Source: Chloroflexota bacterium (lineage in GTDB: Bacteria; Chloroflexota; Dormibacteria; Dormibacterales; Dormibacteraceae). Taken from it: DNA of 40,758 nucleotides. The stretch is from the NCBI GenBank assembly GCA_005880695.1, contig VBGR01000046.1, positions 1 through 40,758 on the forward strand, given 5' to 3'. Shown here in pieces: positions 24,517 to 33,117 of the stretch. The notes under the pieces were generated by a model. It ran no database searches and was not told the DNA's origin. It saw nothing but the letters and a program-made list of their open reading frames with translations. Every line of letters starts with the position of its first letter. Within the stretch, counting starts at the first letter, position 1. Made by a program: the position numbers and the translations under genes.

Positions 24517-27500
24517 TCAGGTCACGTACCAGCCGAAGAGGTCGACCACGACATCTGCGCTTCCGATCGAGGTGTTGTGGATGCCGACCTGGCCTTGTGA
24601 GCCCAGGCGCACGGGGTCCAGGCTGGGAACCGTCCCGCCCCTGTCCCAGTTGAGGTCGGAGGCGAACGGCACGGAGCCACCGGCCGGGTAGACGGTCAGA
24701 TAGCCCGCGGCGGTCGGGTTTGTCACTGTCACGTTGAGCACGGCCGTCGTTGCCGCGCTGGGCGCCCCGCCGGCCCCCGTGACCTGCACGTTCAAGGTTC
24801 CGCCCGGGCCCAGCGTGGCGCCCTGGTTCGGATAACCGCTGTTCAGTCGGGTATCCGTGATCCGGCCGGGTGCGGCGCCCTGGAACCGGCCGCCGAAGGC
24901 TGCCGGGTTGGAGCCATCGCTGAACCAGCCGTTGGCATCGATCACCACGTCGGTGGAACCCTGGTTGTTATAGATGGTGACCTGGCCGCCGGCACCGACC
25001 GGGACGATGACCCGGTTAGGCACGATCTGCCCGGCCGTGAAGTTCAGGTTGGAGGCCTTGGGTCGCGCCGTCCCCGTCCCATAAGCCGTCAGGAAACTCG
25101 GTGCGGTGGCGGTGGCCTCGGTCACGTTGAGGACGACCGCGCTCACCCCGCCGCCGGGAATGCCGCCCTGCCCCTTGACCTGGAAGTTGAGGCTGCCGCC
25201 CGGCCCGAGCGTCTGGCCCGCGTTGGGCTGGCCGCTGCCAGGCCTGGTATCGGCGATCCGGGCCGGCGCCTGCGTCGTCAGGAACCCGAAGCCAGGCTGG
25301 CTGCTGGGCGCCACGTAGCCTTCGGCGTCCACCACCACGTCGGTGCTTCCCTTGTTGTTGAAGATGCTGACGGCGCCTCCCGAACCCAGGGCCACCTGCA
25401 CGAGGTTGGCTCGCACCTGCCCCGGTCCGAAGTTGAGGTTGGAGATCGTCGGCTTGGGCTGGCCCTTCGGCCAGACGCTGAGGTAGCTGTCGGCGGTGGC
25501 GGTGGCATCGGTCAGATTCAAGACGGCGGAGGTGGCCCCGCTCGGGACGCCGCCGGCGCCGGTCACCTGGATGTCGAGTGTCGCTCCGGGACCAAGAGTC
25601 GCGCCTGCGTTGGGATCGCCGCTCCCGGGCCGCGTGTCCGTGATCCGCGCCGGCGTGACAGGTGTGTAGGCGTTGAACGGCGGAGTCACCTCGGTGATCC
25701 GCGTCGCCCAGTTGGCCAGCGCCGTCCGGGTCTGGCCGCAGCTGGGATCCGAGGTGGCCGGGTTGCCGCTCCAGTAAGTGGCGTAGGTGCAGGTCTGGTC
25801 GATGTACTCGGAGGCCAGCCAGAAGGCGTCGCCCAGGATCACGACGGCGCCGTAGTCGCCCCAGCGTGGCCGCGGCGAGGCGGTCTCTGGCGTGCCTGGC
25901 GGGTTGTTGAAGTACCACGTGCCCGAAAACCCGTCGCTCGGACCTTTGCCGGCGCCCGCGATGTTGACAGCCGAAACGCCGCTGTTCTGGCTCAAAAAGG
26001 CGTAGGCGGCGCTCGGGAAGTAGTCGGGTCCGACGAGTGTCATGGCCAGCACCGCCCGGCCGTCGGCCAGGGCCGCGACCGTGCCAAAGATCGCGTTGTT
26101 ACTGCCAACTCCGAGGTAACCCTGGCTGACGGGAGACGTGGTCAGGTCCTGGTTGGGCTGGACCGCGAACCAGGCGATGCCGACCCTGGTCTGGCCGCCG
26201 ACGCTGACGGCGGTGTCGAGAGTGCCCCAGACCTGGTTCCCGGTGAACCAGGCCGAGAGGATGCGCGTGTCGCTGCCGTCCAGAGTGCTTTCCGACTCGA
26301 CCTTCTGGGCAGGGTCCGGTGGGTTCCCGAATAGACCCGTGTTGCAGAGGGGGTCATTGACGCACTGCACGAGAGGGACGTCTCCCACCTTCTGGTCGGC
26401 CGAGCCCCCGCTGTTGCCGATGAAGGCGGGCACCTCGTAAAGCTCGGAGGAAAGAACGGCATTGGCCAGCTGAAGTGAAGGCGTGGCCGTGTTGAGCGAA
26501 GCGGTGTTGCTGAGCTGCCAGATCCCGATGCTGCCGGCGGCTCCGGTCGTGTTGCCGGTCTCGCCGGCGGCCATCGAGCTGAGGAAGTACTCGCTCCCGT
26601 TCAGATGGTCCGAGTACTCGCCGTGAGCCGACTGCGCGGGCCAGACCGTAAAGCCGGGCGTCCCGGCCAGCCCGAGGTGGTCGAAGTGGAGGACCTGGAT
26701 GCTCGGGGGCGCCGTTGCGAGCTTCTGGCGGGAGATGGAGTAGAGCTGGGCGGTCGTGAAGTTGGGTCCGAAAAAGTCGTATTCGTTGGTGGTGATATAG
26801 AAGCCGTTGCGGTCCGCGCCAACATGCGGATAGTCGCCGAAGCAAGCGCTCGGATTGGAGACCGTGGGTGTCGGGGGCGGACTCGGCTGCGGCGCGCAAT
26901 TGTGGTTGGGCGTGCCTTGCGTGCCGTCGTCCTGGGCGGGAATCTGATAGACGGCCCAGGCCCCAAGCGGAGACGAGGCCTGGCTCACCGCCAGGTCGAG
27001 GTGGTTGCTTCCCCGGAAGCTGCCGTCCGGGTTGGTGTCCAGGGTCAGGACCACGTGGTACCAGCGCTGGTTGATCTCGTCGTAGTAGCAGCTGGGGTCG
27101 GTCAGGGCCGGCCCGGAAACAAGCGTCGTCCGGTCGACCTGCGCCGGGTAGCCGTAGAAGGTGTTGAGGTCGGTGGCCGCGCTTTGGGGGGTGCCATCGG
27201 TTCCGTACACGCGCAGCACGTCGTTGACCGTCTCCAGGACAAAGCCGTTGCCGGCGCAGAGCCCCTGGTCGGGTGGCTCCAGGCTGAACTGGTTGCCACC
27301 GTTTGCGGACCGCTGGTCGACATGGTTGAGGCCCCGAAAGGACTGGACTAAGTCCGGGGTTGCGGCGCTGACGGGTGTCGCTGCCACGGCCGGCGGCGGA
27401 GGGGCTGCCGCCGGTGCTTTCGCCGTGCCGGGGCGCCTCGACAAGCTGCGGTTCACCAGGCCTGCGCGTCTCGCGGCTGCGTCAATCGAGGCGCGATCAA

Positions 27501-27702
27501 CGCTCTGGCTGGCAGCGGCCCGCGATGTAACCGCCGAGGAAAGCGAGGCCGTCCCTGAGCGCAGAACGTTCTGAACGGTGAGCTGGCCGACCGAGGCGGC
27601 GGCTTTGCCGGAGGGCGACGCGGCGGAGGCGGGCGACATGGTAAGGACGCCGGCGACCAGCGCACCCACGCCCGCAATACCAAGAGCTCGCCGCTTGTTC
27701 AA
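24517..27702 (-). CDS. Large secreted protein with three C-terminal repeat domains
   Basis: About 1061 residues. A signal peptide (KRRALGIAGVGALVAGVLTM, cleavage after ASA) is followed by an Ala/Pro-rich stretch to about residue 125, then a large beta-rich region of about 125-670. Three repeats of about 131 residues begin near 677, 808 and 939. Each starts [AG]RI[TA]DTR, contains a G-P-G-turn and ends STDVVVDA.GY or similar. This repeat is widespread in actinobacterial secreted proteins, but I know no function. TTG 27702 has GGAGG 6 bases upstream; GTG 27708 directly abuts it and is less likely. No cell-wall sorting signal is seen, so it is probably released or carbohydrate-bound. Confidence 0.85.
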   Translation of the reverse strand: MNKRRALGIAGVGALVAGVLTMSPASAASPSGKAAASVGQLTVQNVLRSGTASLSSAVTSRAAASQSVDRASIDAAARRAGLVNRSLSRRPGTAKAPAAAPPPPAVAATPVSAATPDLVQSFRGLNHVDQRSANGGNQFSLEPPDQGLCAGNGFVLETVNDVLRVYGTDGTPQSAATDLNTFYGYPAQVDRTTLVSGPALTDPSCYYDEINQRWYHVVLTLDTNPDGSFRGSNHLDLAVSQASSPLGAWAVYQIPAQDDGTQGTPNHNCAPQPSPPPTPTVSNPSACFGDYPHVGADRNGFYITTNEYDFFGPNFTTAQLYSISRQKLATAPPSIQVLHFDHLGLAGTPGFTVWPAQSAHGEYSDHLNGSEYFLSSMAAGETGNTTGAAGSIGIWQLSNTASLNTATPSLQLANAVLSSELYEVPAFIGNSGGSADQKVGDVPLVQCVNDPLCNTGLFGNPPDPAQKVESESTLDGSDTRILSAWFTGNQVWGTLDTAVSVGGQTRVGIAWFAVQPNQDLTTSPVSQGYLGVGSNNAIFGTVAALADGRAVLAMTLVGPDYFPSAAYAFLSQNSGVSAVNIAGAGKGPSDGFSGTWYFNNPPGTPETASPRPRWGDYGAVVILGDAFWLASEYIDQTCTYATYWSGNPATSDPSCGQTRTALANWATRITEVTPPFNAYTPVTPARITDTRPGSGDPNAGATLGPGATLDIQVTGAGGVPSGATSAVLNLTDATATADSYLSVWPKGQPKPTISNLNFGPGQVRANLVQVALGSGGAVSIFNNKGSTDVVVDAEGYVAPSSQPGFGFLTTQAPARIADTRPGSGQPNAGQTLGPGGSLNFQVKGQGGIPGGGVSAVVLNVTEATATAPSFLTAYGTGTARPKASNLNFTAGQIVPNRVIVPVGAGGQVTIYNNQGSTDVVIDANGWFSDGSNPAAFGGRFQGAAPGRITDTRLNSGYPNQGATLGPGGTLNVQVTGAGGAPSAATTAVLNVTVTNPTAAGYLTVYPAGGSVPFASDLNWDRGGTVPSLDPVRLGSQGQVGIHNTSIGSADVVVDLFGWYVT

Positions 27703-27766
27703 TCCCACCCTCCGCTTGTCTCCGCCGGCTGCGCACCGGCTCAGCCTGAGCAGGGTACCGGAAGCG

Positions 27767-28396
27767 CTAGAAGGCGTCCAGGATGATGCGGCCGAACGTC
27801 GCCAGGTCCTCGCCGATCAGGTCGGTTTCCTCCTGCAAGAGCTCCAGGATGGTCGCCGCCGCCAGGTCCTTGTGAACGCCGGCGCTGACCTGGGCGGCCA
27901 GCGACCGCAGCCGGTAGGTGTGGTCGGGCTCGTCGGAGCGCTCGCCCAGGAGTGCCTCGAGCCCCTCCAGCTGGACGTAGTGCGACCAGAGCTCGGTCTC
28001 CTTGGCGCCGCTCTCCGGCGAGTCCGAGACGTGCAGGCAGTTGACGCCGCCATAGATCCCGAAGCGCTCCCGGATCGAGCCAGGCCGAGCTTCCTGGATA
28101 CGCGTCTCGCCGAGGTCGTAGCGCAGGCGCTCCAGCGCCGGTGGGTCGGCCTCGATCTTGCCGACGACGACGGGCAAGGCGCTCATGAAGTCGACGAGCC
28201 AGGGAAAAAAAGGCCGGCTTTGCAAAAAGTCGTAGTGGCGCTGGATCAGCTCTTCAGGTGGGTGAAACCAGCGCAGGCCTTTCAAGCGGATGTCCTCGCG
28301 ATTCTTGAGAAACCTCCAGATAGCGGCCCGCGGAGCCAGCCGGTAGGCCGCGTCGGGCTTGAAGATGAGCAGCGCTGCGACGACGCCATCGGTCAT
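27767..28396 (-). CDS. Nucleoside-diphosphate-kinase-like protein with C-terminal extension
   Basis: 209 residues versus about 140-150 for normal NDK. Residues 8-137 align by motif: IFKPDA (Lys13), HYDFLQSRPFF (54-64), LRYDLGETRIQEARPGSIR (91-109, with Thr98 and Arg109) and GGVNCLHVSDS (116-126). Asn119 and the phosphohistidine position His122 are kept. The glycine normally after that His is Val123. A helical extension of about 70 residues follows (VQLEGLEALLG, LAAATILELLQEE). The family transfers gamma-phosphate between nucleotides; retained residues suggest activity, but the extension and sequence drift may mean another role. ATGA overlap couples it to rarA upstream. Confidence 0.82.
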   Translation of the reverse strand: MTDGVVAALLIFKPDAAYRLAPRAAIWRFLKNREDIRLKGLRWFHPPEELIQRHYDFLQSRPFFPWLVDFMSALPVVVGKIEADPPALERLRYDLGETRIQEARPGSIRERFGIYGGVNCLHVSDSPESGAKETELWSHYVQLEGLEALLGERSDEPDHTYRLRSLAAQVSAGVHKDLAAATILELLQEETDLIGEDLATFGRIILDAF

Positions 28397-29655
28397 CCGG
28401 GCTTCTCCGGATCCGTGTCCTTGTCGCGCTCGCCCGGCGTGAAGAACCTGGCCTCCCGCAGCTTGTCCGGTAGGTGCTGCTGGTCCGCCACGCCGCCCGG
28501 GAAGTCGTGCGCGTACTTGTAGCCCTTGCCGTGGCCCATCTGGCGAGCCAGGCGGGTTGGCGCATTGCGCAGGTGGAGCGGAACCGGCAGGTTCCCGGTG
28601 CGCTGGATCGCCTCGCGGGCGGCGCCGTAGGCGCTGCCAACCGAGTTGGATTTGGGCGCTCGAGCGAGGTAGAGGGCGGCTTCCGTGAGCGGGAAGAGCG
28701 CCTCCGGCAAACCGATGAAGTGCGCGGCCTGCTGGGCCGCCACTGCCACCGAGAGCGCCTGGGGATCGGCCAGGCCTACGTCCTCGCTGGCCAGGATCAC
28801 GAGCCGCCGGGCGATGAAGTTGACGTCCTCGCCCGCCTCCAGCATGCGGGCCAACCAGTAGACGGCCGCATCGGGATCGCTGCCCCGGACGCTCTTGATC
28901 AGCGCCGAGACGATGTCGTAGTGCTGGTCGCCGAGGCGGTCGTAGAGAAGGTGGCCTTCCTGGAGCGCCTCCCGCACCTGGTCCAGGCCGACAGGAGCGC
29001 TCCCGGCCAGGCTTGACGCGGTCTCCAGCGCGTTGAGCGCGATCCGGGCGTCGCCGCGGGCGGTCTCGATCAGCGCCGCCAGCGCCGCCGGCTCGAGGCT
29101 GGCGCCGAGCTCCCCGACACCTCGCTCGATGATCTTTCGGAGCTCCTCCTCGTCGAGCGCCTCGAGGCGGAACACGCGGGTCCGCGAGAGGAGGGGTGCG
29201 ATGACTTCGAAGGACGGGTTCTCGGTGGTGGCTCCGATCAGCGTCACCGTGCCGTCCTCGACGTGCGGCAGGACGGCGTCCTGCTGCGCCTTGTTGAAGC
29301 GATGGAGCTCGTCGATGAAGAGGACGGTGCGGCGCCCGGCCCGGCGGGCCTGCCGGGCCTCCGCGATGATCCTGCGGAGGTCGGCAACGCCGGAGGTCAC
29401 GGCGCTGATGTTGACCTGCTGCGCTCCGACCGCCCGGCTCAGGAGATGGGCGATCGTGGTCTTGCCACTGCCCGGGGGTCCCCAGAGGACCAGGCTGGGC
29501 AGGCCGCCGGACTCGGCCAGCTCCTTCAGGACCCGGACGACCCGCTCCTGGCCGACCACGTCGTCGAACGAAGCCGGCCGGAGGCGGGCCGCCAAAGGCT
29601 CCTTGAGCTCGATCTCGGCGCCGGCCTGCCCGAAGAGGTCGGGCTCTACATCCAC
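28393..29655 (-). CDS. rarA: Replication-associated recombination ATPase RarA (MgsA)
   Basis: 420 residues. Clamp-loader-like AAA+ domain with Walker A GPPGSGKTT (59-67), Walker B VLFIDELHRFNK, sensor-1 IGATTENPSFEV and the MgsA C-terminal domain (DQHYDIVSALIKSVRGSDPD, SEDVGLADPQAL, then GYKYAHDFPGG). RarA acts at stalled forks and binds SSB and single-strand/double-strand junctions. GTG 29655 starts the protein just before the conserved LFGQ and LAARLRPASFDDVVGQE. A longer frame to 29781 adds only Arg/Pro-rich unrelated sequence. The downstream NDK-like gene overlaps its stop. Confidence 0.95.
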   Translation of the reverse strand: MDVEPDLFGQAGAEIELKEPLAARLRPASFDDVVGQERVVRVLKELAESGGLPSLVLWGPPGSGKTTIAHLLSRAVGAQQVNISAVTSGVADLRRIIAEARQARRAGRRTVLFIDELHRFNKAQQDAVLPHVEDGTVTLIGATTENPSFEVIAPLLSRTRVFRLEALDEEELRKIIERGVGELGASLEPAALAALIETARGDARIALNALETASSLAGSAPVGLDQVREALQEGHLLYDRLGDQHYDIVSALIKSVRGSDPDAAVYWLARMLEAGEDVNFIARRLVILASEDVGLADPQALSVAVAAQQAAHFIGLPEALFPLTEAALYLARAPKSNSVGSAYGAAREAIQRTGNLPVPLHLRNAPTRLARQMGHGKGYKYAHDFPGGVADQQHLPDKLREARFFTPGERDKDTDPEKPG

Positions 29656-29670
29656 AGCGCCAGTTTGAGC

Positions 29671-29703
29671 GCAAGGGCGGCACCGCCTTGGAACCGCCCT
29701 TGC
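29671..29703 (-). terminator. Perfect 10-base-pair hairpin after the small secreted protein gene
   Basis: GCAAGGGCGG (29671-29680) and CCGCCCTTGC (29694-29703) flank a 13-base loop. On the minus strand it lies 11-44 bases after the secreted protein's stop and about 16 bases before rarA. No T-run follows. A factor-dependent terminator or RNA-end stabiliser fits. Confidence 0.55.
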
Positions 29704-29714
29704 CGGAGGAACTG

Positions 29715-30326
29715 CTAGGGGCCGGTCAGGAAGGTCGCGCCGCCGATTCCGGCCGAGGTCACGCCCGGCGACCCGTTGCACTGGGTCGGGTCGGCCTGGA
29801 AGGTGAGCGTCCCGGTGGCGTTGTCACCTGCGTAGCGCGTCGTCGTGATGGTCTCGGAGGTGGGCTGGCCCGGCAGCGGGTTGATCGCCGAGAGCGTCAC
29901 GCTCGAGATGACCGTGCCCTGGAGTAGCACGGCCGCCGCCGCGGAGTTGGTCGAGTATTGGATCACCGTCGTCGTGGCGTCGGCCCAGGTGATGATCGCG
30001 GTCCCGGAGGTGGTGCCGTTGGCGCAGGTCCCGTTTCCGGACGGCACGGGCTCCTGGAACATTTCACCAGCGGCTCCGGCCACCGCCTGACCGGCTGACA
30101 CGGTCCCGGTCGCCGGTGAGCCGGCTACCGAGGACTGGCAGCTCGAGAGGGTTCCCGAGAAGTTGTAGGTGAAGGGGCCCGCGGTGTTCGTGAGGCCGGG
30201 GCTGAAGCTGGCCGTGCCCTGGAGCTGGCAGCCGCCTCCGGAGGCGGCGCTCGCCGGGCTCGCTACCACGAACACGGCGAGGGCGAGGACGGGGACGACG
30301 GCGACCGAAAGGAGCCTGCGTAGCAA
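29715..30326 (-). CDS. Small secreted beta-rich protein of unknown function
   Basis: 203 residues. A signal peptide (LRRLLSVAVVPVLALAVFVV, cleaved after ASA) leads a Thr/Ser/Gly-rich mature part with four cysteines: two near the start (GGCQL and SSCQSS), one in NGTCANG, and one near the end in TQCNGS, probably two disulfides. Alternating strands such as TAIITWADATTTVIQY and ETITTTRYAG suggest a beta-sandwich. TTG 30326 is set by AGGAGG on the minus strand (30340-30335) about 8 bases upstream. No family recognised. It is divergent from the zinc-ribbon GGDEF gene. Confidence 0.78.
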   Translation of the reverse strand: MLRRLLSVAVVPVLALAVFVVASPASAASGGGCQLQGTASFSPGLTNTAGPFTYNFSGTLSSCQSSVAGSPATGTVSAGQAVAGAAGEMFQEPVPSGNGTCANGTTSGTAIITWADATTTVIQYSTNSAAAAVLLQGTVISSVTLSAINPLPGQPTSETITTTRYAGDNATGTLTFQADPTQCNGSPGVTSAGIGGATFLTGP

Positions 30327-30507
30327 GACTGATACCTCCTGCGCGATGAAGATCCCAGCCCTACTGGTTCCCCTGGCAGCCCCCCTAACCTGGGTCCCCA
30401 CCACTATAACGTTTCCTTATAGGCAGGGGCGACTGGCGTGGGTTTCCCTATCGAGCGAAGGTCTTTCGGCCCTGAACAAGTGCTTAAATACGCGCCTCAA
30501 GAATTTG
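30327..30507. promoter_or_regulatory. Divergent intergenic region with inverted repeat
   Basis: This 181-base gap holds the Shine-Dalgarno of the minus-strand gene, and an AT-rich inverted repeat TATAA-7-TTATA (30405-30421) that includes a minus-strand TATAGT (30408-30403). On the plus side TTAAAT (30484-30489) is a weak -10 candidate 18 bases before ATG 30508. No good -35 is seen for either. The inverted repeat may be an operator or two opposed -10 boxes. Confidence 0.4.
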
Positions 30508-31116
30508 ATGGCCACGTCCACGACCTGCTCCGCCTGCGGCGCGACCTTCGCCGAAGGCGCTCTCTACTGCCAGAACTGCGCGACGCCCCGCGAAGACCCG
30601 AACACGCGCGCGCTCTTCGTCGTGGATGGCACCACGGGCCTCTTCAACTCCACCTTCACCGCTGCGCTGGTCGACCACGAGACGAGCCGCGCGGTCCGCT
30701 ACCACCGGCCGCTTACGATCCTGGTCGGAATCGTCGACCACGTCGAGTTCATCCAGCAGGACCTGGGCGAGGCGAAGGCGATCGAGCTCTTCCGCGAGCT
30801 CGGCGACGTTTTGAGCCACGCGATCCGCGACATCGACACGGTCGGCTTCCTCGGCGACAGGTTCTGCTTCGTGCTGCCCGAAACCGACCAGTCGGGCGCG
30901 ATGGTCGCCGCCGAAAAAATCATGCACGCGGTCGCAGCCAATGAGTTTGCAGCGGGCGCGGGCCAGTGGGGCCGGCTCACGCTGAGTCTCGGCTCCGCCA
31001 GCGTCAACCCGGACCGGATGGGGCGCCAGGACCTGGTCGCGACGGCCACCCAGGCCCTGCTCGAGGGACGCCAGGACGGCAGCAACCGGGTGCACCTCGC
31101 CAACGCGATGATCTGA
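30508..31116 (+). CDS. Zinc-ribbon protein with degenerate GGDEF domain
   Basis: 202 residues. Four cysteines form a zinc ribbon (Cys7, Cys10, Cys21, Cys24: CSAC and CQNC). A GGDEF-fold domain (about 38-195) follows: TGLFNSTFTAALVDHETSRA, ILVGIVDHVEFIQQDLGE, then VGFLGDRFCFVLPETD. The catalytic GGDEF is replaced by LGDRF at 115-119 and the early Asp pattern is also altered, so cyclic-di-GMP synthesis is unlikely. It may bind GTP or a protein partner, with the ribbon as a nucleic-acid or protein contact. ATG 30508 leaves the cysteines intact. Nothing upstream resembles a sensor domain. Confidence 0.82.
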   Translation: MATSTTCSACGATFAEGALYCQNCATPREDPNTRALFVVDGTTGLFNSTFTAALVDHETSRAVRYHRPLTILVGIVDHVEFIQQDLGEAKAIELFRELGDVLSHAIRDIDTVGFLGDRFCFVLPETDQSGAMVAAEKIMHAVAANEFAAGAGQWGRLTLSLGSASVNPDRMGRQDLVATATQALLEGRQDGSNRVHLANAMI

Positions 31117-31132
31117 GCCGGGCGCGACAAGC

Positions 31133-31138
31133 TAGCTT
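31133..31138 (+). promoter_or_regulatory. -10-like TAGCTT before the histidine phosphatase
   Basis: TAGCTT ends 8 bases before TTG 31147, with no Shine-Dalgarno, in the 30-base gap after the GGDEF-like gene. It fits the leaderless pattern. Confidence 0.35.
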
Positions 31139-31146
31139 GTAACGCG

Positions 31147-31785
31147 TTGGCGACCGTTTACCTGATCCGCCACGCGGATGTCGAAAACCCCCGTGGCGTC
31201 CTCTACGGCCACCTCGAAGGCTTTCCGCTGAGCAGTCGCGGCCGGGAGCGCGCCAAGGCGCTCGGCGAGAGCTTGCGCTCGAGCGGCATCCGGCACATCG
31301 TCTCGAGCCCGCTCGAGCGCGCTCGGGAGACGGCGGAGGTAATCGCCTCCTTCCTCCCGGGATCCGAGATCGAGATCGAGCCGGAGCTCCGCGAGGCCGA
31401 GTTCAGCCGCTACCTGCAAGGTCTGCGGTACTGGCAGATCCCGCTCCTGCGGCCGCGCTGGTACCTGCACAAGTTCGTGCGCCGCGGCATGGTTCCCGAC
31501 GACGAGACGATCGAGGCGATGGGCGGGCGCATCCTGGAGGTGGCGCGCCGCCTGGCGCGAGAGCATCCCGCCGAGGCCTCCGCCATCGTCAGCCACGCCG
31601 ACCCGATCCAGGCGGCCTGGATCCTGCTCGACGGCCGGCCGCACAACGAGCGCGAGATGTACCGCAAATCCGTCGATCGGGCGGGGCTGCTGAAGGTCGA
31701 CTTCGAGGCCGACCGGCCGGTGCGCTGGGAGTACATCAAGCCGCCGCTCGTCGAAGGCGAGCCCGCGCGCAAGAAGGCATCCTAG
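31147..31785 (+). CDS. Histidine phosphatase family protein
   Basis: 212 residues. The phosphoglycerate-mutase-like fold opens with [13 protein letters not shown], where His8 is the phospho-acceptor (RHA instead of RHG), followed by [16 protein letters not shown] and [14 protein letters not shown]. The second catalytic His is in [12 protein letters not shown]. It is a phosphatase of unknown small-molecule or protein substrate. TTG is the only start ahead of the first strand. Its last 4 bases overlap the convergent phosphoesterase gene. Confidence 0.9.
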   Translation: MATVYLIRHADVENPRGVLYGHLEGFPLSSRGRERAKALGESLRSSGIRHIVSSPLERARETAEVIASFLPGSEIEIEPELREAEFSRYLQGLRYWQIPLLRPRWYLHKFVRRGMVPDDETIEAMGGRILEVARRLAREHPAEASAIVSHADPIQAAWILLDGRPHNEREMYRKSVDRAGLLKVDFEADRPVRWEYIKPPLVEGEPARKKAS

Positions 31786-33101
31786 GGCGGGCCGGCCGGC
31801 CGTTTGTGCTTGCGGGCGAGGAGCCCGGCCGCACCCGCGGCCACCGCCGCAGCACCGATCGCCGCCGCGACACCGATACCCGCGTCCGCGGCCCGAGGCG
31901 GGCAGAGAGCCCGCGCGGCAGGTACCGTCCCGGCCTGGCCTGACCGCGGTACCGGCTGCGCCAGCAGGTCTCCAAACCAGCCGGTCGGAGTACCGGAGCA
32001 GCCGGTCAGCGGCCGCTCCCGGTAGTCGATGAAGGACGGCTCCGGGTGGGCGAAGTCGAAGACGTCCTGGAAAGGGTCGGCCAGCCGGTCGCGGCCTGTC
32101 ATCGGTTCCAGGCCGAAGGTGCGCTCGATGAGCGCCAGGGTTGAACAGTGGTCGTAGACCGAGGAGCTGATGTGGCCGGGCTTGGCGTAGGGCGACGCGA
32201 CGATGCAGGGAACCCGGAATCCGAGTCCGAACTCGTCCACCTGCGGCGGTCGCACGTGGTCGTAGAAGCCGCCGTTCTCGTCGTAGTTGAGCACGAAGGC
32301 GGCGTTCTTCCACTGCGGTCCGGAGGCGACGGTGTTCAGAGCCAGCGCCGTGAATCGCTCGCCCCAGCGCACGTCGTTGTCCGGGTGCTCATCGACCGGC
32401 TCCTGGGTGACCACCCAGCTCACCGGCGGCAGCCGACCGGCGGCGGCGTCGTCGACGAGCTCGCTGAACGGCCTCTCCGTCCGAGGATCGTCTCGCTGTC
32501 TCGGGAAGTAGTGGACCTGGTGCTCGGCGAAGGCAGGCAGGTTCGCGCAGTAGCACTTCCATTCGATGCCGGCCGCGTCGAGGCGGTCCGGGAGACTGAG
32601 CGGCGGAACCGTCGCCGTCGACAGCGTCGAGTTCTCGCGCACCATGCCCGGGTCCCCCGCGATGCTGATCACGCGGTTCATGTCAGTCGGTCCGAGGGCC
32701 GAGCAGAAATAGCGGTCGCAGAGCGTGAATCGGTTGGCGAGCGCCCAGTAGTAGGGGAGGTCGGCGCCCGTGTAATAGATCAGGCCCTTGCGCTCCCAGA
32801 GCGCGACCAGGTCGGTCACGCCCTGCACCTCGGCGTCGAAGACCCCTCGGGCCGCTGCGATCCCGTGGCTGGGGTCGATCTGGCAGTACGTTCCGGCGTG
32901 CGTCAGGGGTGCGCAATCGGGCAGTCCGTCGACGCCTGGAAAGAGGCCGAAGTAGTGGTCGAAGGAGCGGTTCTCCTGCATCAGGAGGATGAAGTTCTGG
33001 ATCGGGGTGTCGCGGGCGCGGCCGATCCTCACCGCAGGGAAGGTGAGCGCCGCCGCGGCAGCTCCGGCGCCCGCCAAAAGCAGCTCTCGGCGGGTCAGCA
33101 C
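31782..33101 (-). CDS. Tat-exported phosphoesterase (phospholipase C/acid phosphatase family)
   Basis: 439 residues. A Tat signal ([20 protein letters not shown]) precedes the PF04185-type domain: [44 protein letters not shown], and [16 protein letters not shown]...[16 protein letters not shown]. The Glu/Asn of ENRSFDH and later Asp/His residues bind metal. Bacterial relatives cleave phospholipids or phosphomonoesters outside the membrane. The C-terminus has an Ala-rich membrane helix and basic tail (RKHKRP), so the enzyme should stay anchored facing out. GTG start; divergent from the glycoside hydrolase across 20 bases. Confidence 0.92.
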   Translation of the reverse strand: MLTRRELLLAGAGAAAAALTFPAVRIGRARDTPIQNFILLMQENRSFDHYFGLFPGVDGLPDCAPLTHAGTYCQIDPSHGIAAARGVFDAEVQGVTDLVALWERKGLIYYTGADLPYYWALANRFTLCDRYFCSALGPTDMNRVISIAGDPGMVRENSTLSTATVPPLSLPDRLDAAGIEWKCYCANLPAFAEHQVHYFPRQRDDPRTERPFSELVDDAAAGRLPPVSWVVTQEPVDEHPDNDVRWGERFTALALNTVASGPQWKNAAFVLNYDENGGFYDHVRPPQVDEFGLGFRVPCIVASPYAKPGHISSSVYDHCSTLALIERTFGLEPMTGRDRLADPFQDVFDFAHPEPSFIDYRERPLTGCSGTPTGWFGDLLAQPVPRSGQAGTVPAARALCPPRAADAGIGVAAAIGAAAVAAGAAGLLARKHKRPAGPP

Positions 33102-33108
33102 CGCCGCC

Positions 33109-33117
33109 TATCATCCG
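33109..33117. promoter_or_regulatory. Overlapping divergent -10 boxes between phosphoesterase and hydrolase
   Basis: Plus TATCAT (33109-33114) ends 7 bases before GTG 33122. Minus GATGAT (33117-33112) ends 10 bases before GTG 33101. The boxes share four bases. No -35 on either side. Confidence 0.4.

Noticed and set aside
26605-27351. Plus-strand frame opposite the secreted protein gene
   Set aside because: No motif, no promoter or ribosome site, and the minus-strand protein has clear signal peptide and domain structure.
29656-29781. N-terminal extension of RarA
   Set aside because: The added residues are Arg/Pro-rich with no family match, and the hairpin at 29671-29703 would fall in the coding region; GTG 29655 fits the family start.
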